A DNA stretch of 5,259 nt from CAJBIL01 sp044359525 (GTDB taxonomy: Bacteria > Pseudomonadota > Gammaproteobacteria > Burkholderiales > Rhodocyclaceae): NCBI GenBank assembly GCA_044359525.1, contig JBIKLY010000138.1, forward strand, positions 1 to 5,259, in the 5' to 3' direction. The stretch's first letter is position 1; every line of letters begins with the position of its first letter. Below the pieces are notes generated by a model that did no database searches, was not told the origin of the DNA, and saw only the letters and a list, made by a program, of their open reading frames with translations. A program made the translations under genes and the position numbers. Shown in pieces: positions 1 through 4,883 of the stretch.

Positions 1-66
1 GATGAGCAACAACGCCAGCGGCGCAAAGGCAAGTTTTCTTGTTTCGTTATTTGCGGGGCAGACCAC
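1..66 (-). CDS. Possible start of a secreted or membrane protein (partial, doubtful)
   Basis: An open frame on the minus strand begins with GTG at 66-64, 18 nt after the Rieske stop codon, and runs off the window edge with 22 codons visible. The residues are a short polar stretch (V-V-C-P-A-N-N-E-T), then R-K, then a run rich in Leu, Ala and Ile (LAFAPLALLLI). That is the layout of a signal peptide or a first membrane segment. No good Shine-Dalgarno sequence precedes the GTG, and no in-frame ATG is available before the edge. It does not resemble the N-terminus of cytochrome b, the usual gene after a bc1 Rieske gene. The close spacing suggests one operon with the Rieske gene. The product cannot be identified; the real start might also lie beyond the window. 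Confidence 0.3.
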   Translation of the reverse strand, partial: MVCPANNETRKLAFAPLALLLI

Positions 67-84
67 TAGTCCCGGCGCAAGGAC

Positions 85-618
85 TCAGGCATCAACACCG
101 AGCAGCAGGGCGTTTTCGCTTTCAAAGCGATACGCCGGGATAACAAGATTCGCCGTTGCCGGGCCGACCTTGAACACTCGTCCGGCAAGGTCGTATTTCG
201 AGGCATGGCAGGGGCAGAGAAAGCCGCCCTCACCGAGCAGCGCCGGGGTGCAGCCCTGATGCGTACACAGGCCGATGGCAACGAAAATTTCCGGGCGTAA
301 TGCACGCTGCCGATTGCGGCAGGCGGATGGTTGCAGGGACAACTGCGAATCGGGGTCGGCGAGCAGCGCTTCATGCCCGGCCAGCGCGGCGATATCCGCT
401 TCGCTACGCCGCAGTACCCAGACCGGTTTACCCTGCCATTCGACGGTACGCAGCTTGCCAGCAGGCAGATCGTCAAGCTCGACGAGTAACGGCGTACCGT
501 GCGGATGCGGGATGATCACCCCGCTCGGGCGCAGCACCATGGCCGCGCCGCCGGCCACCGCACTCGCGCCAGCGGCCAGCATGATGCGGCGACGCTGCTT
601 GCTAGTGGCGTGTTCCAT
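85..618 (-). CDS. Tat-anchored Rieske [2Fe-2S] protein, bc1-type but shortened
   Basis: The product is a 177-residue Rieske iron-sulfur protein resembling the ubiquinol-cytochrome c reductase Fe-S subunit. A twin-arginine-like motif (R-R-R at 9-11) precedes an Ala/Gly-rich hydrophobic segment (about 13-29), so it should be Tat-exported with an N-terminal anchor and the cluster domain in the periplasm. Box I is C118-T-H120-Q-G-C123 and box II is C135-P-C137-H138-A-S140. These supply the two Cys and two His ligands and the disulfide pair C123/C137. S140 and Y142, which raise the potential in bc1 proteins, are kept, as is a Gly-Pro loop at 152-153. The segment EWQGKPVWVLRR is typical of bc1 Rieske proteins. 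Oddities: Gln replaces the usual cluster-shielding Leu in box I, Ala replaces Gly in box II, and the loop between the boxes is about a dozen residues short. The ATG is 5 nt after the ubiT stop with no clear Shine-Dalgarno, which suggests translational coupling. An in-frame GTG at 681 would add 21 residues inside ubiT and is less likely. No cytochrome b or c1 gene is visible. Confidence 0.88.
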   Translation of the reverse strand: MEHATSKQRRRIMLAAGASAVAGGAAMVLRPSGVIIPHPHGTPLLVELDDLPAGKLRTVEWQGKPVWVLRRSEADIAALAGHEALLADPDSQLSLQPSACRNRQRALRPEIFVAIGLCTHQGCTPALLGEGGFLCPCHASKYDLAGRVFKVGPATANLVIPAYRFESENALLLGVDA

Positions 619-623
619 CGGGA

Positions 624-1094
624 TCAGCGCCGGAAGATCGACAGTCTCGGCAGCTTCGACAGGTTCGGCAGTTGCGGCCACTCGACGGCATCAAGCATGT
701 TCTTGACGATCAGGCCAAGCTCGGTATCGCCCTCGATCGACAGTTCGCGGTTGAAGAACAGCGTGTCGGGATCTTCCTGCCGGGCCAGCAGTTGCAGGAA
801 GGCCGAAAAATTGGCGCGGAAAGTCAGGTCTGATTCTTCAGGTGCGTAAATGAACGGGCGAAACAGGCCATTGCGGTAGGTAAAACTGGCCTGTCCACCG
901 GTATCGAGGACGTCGACAAAGAAGGTCCGGTTCTCCAGCAATTCAAGGCTGTCCTGCGGCAGCAGCCCCATTTTGGCCACCGCGTTGAGGCCAGCGGTGA
1001 GCGCCACAGCGTGCGGCCATTGCGGCAGTTTGACGCCGATCGCCGAGACAAAACCGGGCAGACGGAAACGCGGAATTTTGAAACCTTCAGTCAT
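624..1094 (-). CDS. ubiT: UbiT, SCP2-domain accessory factor of O2-independent ubiquinone synthesis
   Basis: The product is 156 residues, a single SCP2 (sterol-carrier) lipid-binding domain at about residues 30-138, close to the size of E. coli UbiT (YhbT). The diagnostic block at 107-137 (QEDPDTLFF, then IEGDTELGL, then VKNMLDA) matches my recall of the E. coli protein nearly residue for residue. In the known pathway UbiT is needed for ubiquinone made without oxygen, probably by binding the hydrophobic intermediates, as UbiJ does in the aerobic pathway. The ATG at 1094 overlaps the ubiV stop in an ATGA arrangement and has AAGGAG 7 nt upstream. A TTG two codons earlier is only 1 nt from that site and is rejected. 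The N-terminus (about 5-15) and C-terminal tail (about 141-156) are rich in Pro, Arg and Phe and differ from the E. coli protein as I remember it. It lies between ubiV and the Rieske gene, in one transcription unit. Confidence 0.93.
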   Translation of the reverse strand: MTEGFKIPRFRLPGFVSAIGVKLPQWPHAVALTAGLNAVAKMGLLPQDSLELLENRTFFVDVLDTGGQASFTYRNGLFRPFIYAPEESDLTFRANFSAFLQLLARQEDPDTLFFNRELSIEGDTELGLIVKNMLDAVEWPQLPNLSKLPRLSIFRR

Positions 1095-2002
1095 GAACAA
1101 GCTCCTTCCAGTTGTGCCAGTGCGCTCTGATGATGCTGCACGATGCCGGCGTCGCCAAACCAGTAGCCATCGACCATGCCTTCGGACGCCCAGCCGGTCA
1201 TATCGGGATTGACCGCTTCGCCACGCCGCGCCGCATCGAAGGCGACAACGATCGCCGCCGTATGCTGCGGCTGCGGGCTGATGCGCAGGATGTCGATGCC
1301 CATGGCGCGCATGGTCGGCACCTCACCCAGCAGATTGTAAGTCTGTGCCGACATCGTCTGGATGCCATTGATCGCGAGGAAAGGCTGGCCTTCGCGCGTC
1401 TTCAGCGTCATCCCTTCAGGGTGGTCGAGGCACTTGAACTGGCAGTCGTCCTTGTTCAGATCGTAGTGCCGCGCCGTGAAGCAGCGCGCCGAAAACGCCA
1501 GCGGCAATTTGCCGAAAACGAAGACCTCGGTTTCAACGCCGGCCGGACGCGTGTTGTGCAGTAGCTCGATCGCCTTGCGATCGGCCTCCAGCGGCGGCAC
1601 CCAGCGCTGCATGCCGTAGCGCGCATAGGTCGCCATCGTCGCTTCGTTGTAGATGTTCAGGTGCGGGCCGGCAACGAAGGGGCGGCCGGCGGCGATATTC
1701 ACCGCGCCGAGATCATTTGCTTCGACCTTGCAGCCGGCGTCGTCGATCAGCCGGCGCAGCGCCTTGAGGTCACTCTCCGATTCGAGCAGCGCCTGTGCCG
1801 AAACGACGACTTCCTTGCCGGCATCGCTCAGGTCGCGCGCCAGACCGACCCAGTCGGCGACGCGAATCTGCTGGCGGCGCGAACAAACGACTTCGCCAAC
1901 GTAAATGATATCGACGGCCGGGTTCTCCGACATTTCGGCGTAGAACTCCATCACTTCCTGTTTCGGCCAGAAGTAGAGCAGGGGGCCAAGTGCAAGTTTC
2001 AT
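1091..2002 (-). CDS. ubiV: UbiV, Fe-S subunit of the O2-independent ubiquinone hydroxylase
   Basis: The product is 303 residues of the U32 'peptidase' family, matching UbiV (YhbV). It partners UbiU in the anaerobic hydroxylation steps of ubiquinone synthesis, which replace the O2-using flavin hydroxylases; the literature names prephenate as the hydroxyl donor. Four cysteines fit the UbiV [4Fe-4S] pattern: C40, then C174-x12-C187-x3-C191, the same spacing I recall for E. coli C180/C193/C197. C91 and C302 are extra and not part of it. The N-terminus (MKLALGPLLYFWP) and the core GPHLNIYN are typical of the family. The ATG has GAGG about 10 nt upstream, and that site directly touches the end of the 2021-2104 palindrome. 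The 3' end overlaps ubiT by 4 nt. UbiU and UbiV form an obligate heterodimer in E. coli, so their separation here by 117 nt is unusual. Confidence 0.95.
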   Translation of the reverse strand: MKLALGPLLYFWPKQEVMEFYAEMSENPAVDIIYVGEVVCSRRQQIRVADWVGLARDLSDAGKEVVVSAQALLESESDLKALRRLIDDAGCKVEANDLGAVNIAAGRPFVAGPHLNIYNEATMATYARYGMQRWVPPLEADRKAIELLHNTRPAGVETEVFVFGKLPLAFSARCFTARHYDLNKDDCQFKCLDHPEGMTLKTREGQPFLAINGIQTMSAQTYNLLGEVPTMRAMGIDILRISPQPQHTAAIVVAFDAARRGEAVNPDMTGWASEGMVDGYWFGDAGIVQHHQSALAQLEGACS

Positions 2003-2020
2003 GCGTAGTAAACCTCTTTT

Positions 2021-2104
2021 GACACAGAGATCACAGAGACACAGAGGACACGGAGAAAAACAGAAAAATCTCTGTGCTCTCTGTGTCGCTGTGCACTCTG
2101 TGTT
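2021..2104. repeat. Imperfect palindrome of CACAGAG units between ubiU and ubiV
   Basis: The left arm at 2021-2056 pairs with the right arm at 2069-2104 at 29 of 36 positions, around a 12-nt A-rich loop (2057-2068). The arms are built from repeated CACAGAG/CTCTGTG units. The element fills most of the 117-nt gap between ubiU and ubiV. On the transcript its 3' end directly touches the AAAAGAGG that carries the ubiV ribosome binding site (2013-2020). There is no T-run suited to a terminator. It is the same design as the 3264-3374 element but with A in place of G in the unit. It could be an mRNA-stabilising or translation-affecting hairpin, or simply a dispersed repeat that inserted here. Confidence 0.85.
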
Positions 2105-2119
2105 GAATGCGGTTAAGCC

Positions 2120-3133
2120 TTAACGCCACGGCCGGTTGTAGGCACCGAGCGTTGCCTGATTGCCTTCCGACACCTTGGCCAGATCAGCCTGCCAGGCAGG
2201 CTTCACGTGGTAGCGCTCACTGTCGCTGGCGAGCTCATCCAGCGCGGCTCTCAATGTTTTCGTCACCTGCGCGACGTAGGCCGGGCTGCGCTGACGACCT
2301 TCGACCTTGATCGCCGAAACGCCAATTTTGGCAATCTCCGGCAGGATCTCCAGCACGTTCAGGCTGGTCGGTTCTTCGAGCGCGTAGTAGGTCTCGCCAT
2401 TGACCTCGAAACGACCCTTGCACAGCGTTGGATAACCGGCCGATTCGTTGTCGCCAAAGCGGTCGATGAGAATGCCATTCAAGCGCGTGGTCATCTGCCC
2501 CGGCGTTTTTTCCCACTTCACGTATTTGGCCGGCGAACAGGCGCCGACGGTGTTCGGCGACTCGCCGGTGGCGTAGGACGACAGCCAACAGCGTCCCTCA
2601 TTCATCACGCACAGGCTGCCGAAGCCGAAAATCTCGATCTCGACCGGCGTGTTCTTGATCACCAGCTCGACCTGCGCCAGCGTCAGCACGCGCGGCAGCA
2701 CCGCACGCCGCACACCAAACTCGCGATGCGCAAAATTCACCGCCTCATAGCTCGTTGCCGAGCCCTGCACCGAGAGGTGCAAACGCAGATCGGGGTAGCG
2801 GTTTCTCGCGTAGTCGAGCAGGCCGACATCGGCCAGGATCACCGCATCGACCCCCTGATCGGCAGCGCCATCGACGGCACGCTGCCAGTCGGCCACACGC
2901 CCCGGCTGGGCAAAGGTATTGATCGCCATCAGCACGTGCCGGCCGCGTGACTGGGCATAACGTATGCCTTCGCGCATCGCCTTGTCGTCAAAATTCAGCC
3001 CGGCGAAATTACGCGCGTTGGTATCGTTTTTGTAGCCGAGATAGACCGCGTCGGCACCGTGGTCGACCGCCGTCTTCAGCGCCGGCAGGCTGCCGGCGGG
3101 GCAAATGAGTTCGGGAAGTTTCTGGCGCAGCAT
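2120..3133 (-). CDS. ubiU: UbiU, Fe-S subunit of the O2-independent ubiquinone hydroxylase
   Basis: The product is 337 residues of the U32 family and closely resembles E. coli UbiU (YhbU) along its whole length. Shared blocks include CPAGSLPALK, GADAVYLG, NARNFAGLNF, FGSLCVMNEGRC, TGESPNTVGACSPA, AGYPTLCKGR, ALEEPTSLN, VEGRQRSPAYV and the C-terminal TLGAY. The four [4Fe-4S] cysteines are C175-x6-C182-x16-C199-x38-C238, the same spacing as E. coli C169/C176/C193/C232. It acts in the cytoplasm with UbiV in O2-independent hydroxylation of the ubiquinone ring. The chosen ATG (3133) has AAGAG 7 nt upstream; a GTG at 3157 would add 8 residues, has no such site and would begin at or before the likely transcript start. 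It is the first gene of the ubiUVT-Rieske unit, behind an FNR-type promoter. Protease activity is not expected despite the family name. Confidence 0.96.
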   Translation of the reverse strand: MLRQKLPELICPAGSLPALKTAVDHGADAVYLGYKNDTNARNFAGLNFDDKAMREGIRYAQSRGRHVLMAINTFAQPGRVADWQRAVDGAADQGVDAVILADVGLLDYARNRYPDLRLHLSVQGSATSYEAVNFAHREFGVRRAVLPRVLTLAQVELVIKNTPVEIEIFGFGSLCVMNEGRCWLSSYATGESPNTVGACSPAKYVKWEKTPGQMTTRLNGILIDRFGDNESAGYPTLCKGRFEVNGETYYALEEPTSLNVLEILPEIAKIGVSAIKVEGRQRSPAYVAQVTKTLRAALDELASDSERYHVKPAWQADLAKVSEGNQATLGAYNRPWR

Positions 3134-3160
3134 GGCAATTCTCTTGAAGCGAAGCACGCA

Positions 3161-3166
3161 AGTATA
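3161..3166 (-). promoter_or_regulatory. -10 element TATACT of the ubiU promoter
   Basis: Read on the minus strand, 3166-3161 is TATACT, one mismatch from TATAAT. A start of transcription would fall near 3154-3153, giving a leader of about 20 nt before the ubiU ATG. No good -35 hexamer is needed, because the FNR-type box occupies that place, as at class II activated promoters. This is inferred from spacing only; the start site is not known. Confidence 0.6.
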
Positions 3167-3187
3167 GCCACGCTGCGAGTTAGGCTA

Positions 3188-3201
3188 TTGATTTTGGTCA
3201 A
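3188..3201 (-). promoter_or_regulatory. FNR/Anr-type box upstream of ubiU
   Basis: TTGAT-TTTG-GTCAA differs from the FNR/Anr consensus TTGAT-N4-ATCAA at one base. Its centre (3194.5) is about 40.5-41.5 bp before the start predicted from the TATACT element, and 21 nt separate box and hexamer. This is the position at which FNR contacts RNA polymerase as a class II activator. E. coli ubiUV is reported to be under FNR control, so induction when oxygen is low fits the pathway. A CRP-family relative with the same target (Anr, Dnr) could be the actual regulator. Confidence 0.75.
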
Positions 3202-3263
3202 TTTACGGCAAATCTGGCGGGTAGCGCTGATGGTTGCTGCTGCATCCACGGCTGTGAAAAATA

Positions 3264-3374
3264 CTTTAACCCTACCGCAGAGGCGCAGAGAAAACGCAGA
3301 GAAAACCCTCTGTTTAAAGGTTTTCTCTGCGTAACCTCTGCGTAACCTCTGCGCCTCTGCGGTAGGGTTTAAAG
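3264..3374. repeat. Large nested palindrome of CGCAGAG units between SDR and ubiU
   Basis: The outer arms at 3268-3290 and 3347-3369 pair perfectly over 23 bp; with a one-base bulge they extend to 3264 and 3374. The inner arms at 3294-3307 and 3319-3332 pair perfectly over 14 bp around an 11-nt loop (3308-3318). The right side carries 14 nt (3333-3346) against only 3 nt on the left; this excess comes from a direct repeat of CTCTGCGTAAC (3325-3335 and 3336-3346). The SDR stop codon (3369-3371) and last sense codon (3372-3374) lie inside the right arm. It ends about 60 bp upstream of the FNR box. It may end or stabilise the SDR transcript, and a T-run follows at 3260-3255 on the minus strand. 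Confidence 0.92.
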
Positions 3375-4136
3375 CTTCCGCGGTTTGCGTGGTGCTTTGG
3401 CAAACAGACGGTCATAGAGCGCATTCGGCAACAAACGCAGCAGCTTGGCGACAACGCCCATCTGCCAGGGCACCACGGCATAGCTCGTGCCGCGCTCAAT
3501 AACGCGCGCAAAACGCCGCGCCGCCTCCGCTGCGGGCAACAAAAACGGCATGCGATAAGGATTGATTTCCGTCATCGGCGTGTCGATATAGCCGGGGCAA
3601 ATGGTCACTACCTTGACGCCTGCGCCGCGCATTTCAAGGCGCAGACTTTCAAGGTAGGAAATTGCTGCCGCCTTTGACGCGCTATAGGCCTCGGCACCCG
3701 GCAGACCGCGAATGCCGGCGACCGAAGCAATGCCGACCAGTCGCCCGCTGCCGGCAAGGCGCATGGCATGGACAAAGGGCGAAAAAGTCGCCGCCATGCC
3801 GAACAGGTTGACGTCCATCACACGACGGATGGCATCAAGATCCTCGGCGTACTCGGTCAAGGTGCCAACTGAAACGCCGGCGTTGGCAATGACGATATCC
3901 GGCGTGCCGAAACGCGCCATGAAATCCTCCCCAGCCATACGCAGCGCGCCGGCATCGGTGACGTCGAGCGGGTAGCAGGCTGTCGTGCATGACAAGCTAT
4001 CCGACACGGCTTGCAGAACCTCCGCACGACGCGCAACCAAACCGATAACCGCGCCCTGTGCGGCGTAGTGTCTGACCAGCGCCTCGCCGATGCCAGAAGA
4101 AGCGCCGGTGATGAAAACCTTCAACTTCACCTGCAC
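3369..4136 (-). CDS. Short-chain dehydrogenase/reductase (classical SDR), substrate unknown
   Basis: The product is 255 residues with a complete classical SDR set: cofactor loop T10-G-A-S-S-G15-I-G17, D58-V after the fourth strand, N85-A-G87, N110, catalytic S138, Y151-x3-K155 and the P181-G motif. Arginines at 36-37 after the second strand suggest NADP(H) rather than NAD(H). The C-terminus (about 226-255) has a Leu-rich stretch then a basic tail (PRKPRKL), possibly membrane-touching. The start is GTG at 4136, with GGAGG 4 nt upstream. A GTG at 4130 (10-nt spacing) is possible, while the ATG at 4138 is in another frame and stops at once. The stop codon and final Leu codon lie in the arm of the adjacent palindrome, so the natural C-terminus may have been altered by its insertion. 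The gene starts just past the dsbA terminator and may rely on read-through or its own promoter. The substrate cannot be told from sequence. Confidence 0.93.
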   Translation of the reverse strand: MQVKLKVFITGASSGIGEALVRHYAAQGAVIGLVARRAEVLQAVSDSLSCTTACYPLDVTDAGALRMAGEDFMARFGTPDIVIANAGVSVGTLTEYAEDLDAIRRVMDVNLFGMAATFSPFVHAMRLAGSGRLVGIASVAGIRGLPGAEAYSASKAAAISYLESLRLEMRGAGVKVVTICPGYIDTPMTEINPYRMPFLLPAAEAARRFARVIERGTSYAVVPWQMGVVAKLLRLLPNALYDRLFAKAPRKPRKL

Positions 4137-4146
4137 ATTGCCTCCG

Positions 4147-4184
4147 TAAATAAAAATCGCCCGCGACCTTGCAGCGCGGGCGAT
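4147..4184 (-). terminator. Rho-independent terminator after dsbA
   Basis: On the minus strand, arms 4184-4175 (ATCGCCCGCG) and 4165-4156 pair perfectly over 10 bp around a 9-nt loop and are followed directly by a T-rich tract (TTTTATTTA). It lies 36 nt after the dsbA stop, as expected for the end of the SPOR-dsbA transcript. The T tract ends only 1-2 nt before the GGAGG (4145-4141) of the SDR gene. Confidence 0.88.
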
Positions 4185-4220
4185 CCTTGACTGACGCCGG
4201 GAAGCGGAGCGACGATGACC

Positions 4221-4865
4221 CTACTTGCGGTTTCTTTCAGCACGCACCTTGTCGATCACCTTATCGGTACGCGCTACCAGATCGGCGTAGTCTTTTATTC
4301 CTTCGTTGATGATGAGGTATTTACCGTCGACGACGAGTGCCGGAACGCCCTGGATTTTCGAGCCCTGCGCCAGCTGATCACCACGCTTGACCTTGCTGAC
4401 TACGCCAAAGGCATTATAGGCATCGTGAAATTTCTTGGCATCCACGCCCTGCGCGCTCACCCATTCGGCAATACTTTTGTCGTCATAAAGCTTCAGACCT
4501 TTTTCATGCAGGGCATGAAATACGGCGCCGTCGATCCGGGCCAGATCGCCCGTCGCTTCGAGTGCATAGAACAGCTTGGAGAGGCTGGCCCACTGTGCGC
4601 GGCCAAAAGAAACCGGCACCCGTTTGAAGGTAACGTCGGCGGGCAACTTCGCCGCCCACTTGCTGATCGTTGGATGGAAATCACTGCAATGCGGGCAGCC
4701 GTAGGAGAAGAACTCCAGCACTTCGATCTTCGCCGGGTTATCCGTGGTCTGCGCCGGGACGATCGCTACGTACTCACGACCGGCATCCTGAGCGGTCGCC
4801 GGTAGCGCAGTCGCAAACAGCGCGACAGTAACGGCAGCAAGCCACCCGGTAATCTGCTTATACAT
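4221..4865 (-). CDS. dsbA: DsbA-type periplasmic thiol:disulfide oxidoreductase
   Basis: The product is a DsbA-family protein of 214 residues, which puts disulfide bonds into exported proteins and is normally re-oxidised by DsbB. A signal peptide (K3, a hydrophobic stretch at about 8-20, then Ala-Thr-Ala at 23-25) predicts cleavage before Q26 and a periplasmic location. The thioredoxin-fold active site is F-F-S-Y-G-C57-P-H-C60, and the cis-proline loop is G-V-P175-A. CPHC is the classical strongly oxidising DsbA dipeptide. Two ATGs lie close together: the one at 4871 directly follows AGGAG with no spacing, while the one at 4865 has the same site 6 nt away, so 4865 is chosen. It sits 18 nt after the SPOR gene in the same transcription unit and is followed by a strong terminator. 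Disulfide formation feeds electrons to quinones, a loose functional link to the ubi genes, but the terminator separates the two groups. Confidence 0.95.
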   Translation of the reverse strand: MYKQITGWLAAVTVALFATALPATAQDAGREYVAIVPAQTTDNPAKIEVLEFFSYGCPHCSDFHPTISKWAAKLPADVTFKRVPVSFGRAQWASLSKLFYALEATGDLARIDGAVFHALHEKGLKLYDDKSIAEWVSAQGVDAKKFHDAYNAFGVVSKVKRGDQLAQGSKIQGVPALVVDGKYLIINEGIKDYADLVARTDKVIDKVRAERNRK

Positions 4866-4883
4866 TGTCATCTCCTGAAGTTC

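Noticed and set aside
85..618. A standard petA of a petABC bc1 operon
   Set aside because: The product is bc1-like, but it follows ubiT, has a shortened inter-box loop and is not visibly followed by cytochrome b. The gene symbol was therefore withheld.
1112..1564. Plus-strand open frame of 150 codons opposite ubiV
   Set aside because: It is antisense to a well-supported gene, with an Arg-rich composition typical of a shadow frame.
2021..2104. Rho-independent terminator between ubiU and ubiV
   Set aside because: On the minus strand the hairpin is followed by AAAAGAGG, not a T-run, and stopping here would cut ubiV from its promoter.
2207..2950. Long plus-strand open frame of 247 codons opposite ubiU
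   Set aside because: It lies wholly antisense to ubiU, whose protein matches its family end to end; the product is rich in Arg, His and Gln with no recognisable domain. Long antisense frames are expected in GC-rich DNA.
2120..3133. U32-family collagenase-like peptidase
   Set aside because: The four cluster cysteines and full-length resemblance to UbiU, with ubiV and ubiT next to it, point to ubiquinone synthesis rather than proteolysis.
3264..3374. CRISPR-like repeated CGCAGAG/CTCTGCG units
   Set aside because: The units are short, lack unique spacers of regular length and face each other as a palindrome.
4215..4805. Plus-strand open frame of 196 codons opposite dsbA
   Set aside because: It is the complement of dsbA, which has a signal peptide, CPHC site and cis-proline. 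The antisense product shows no domain.
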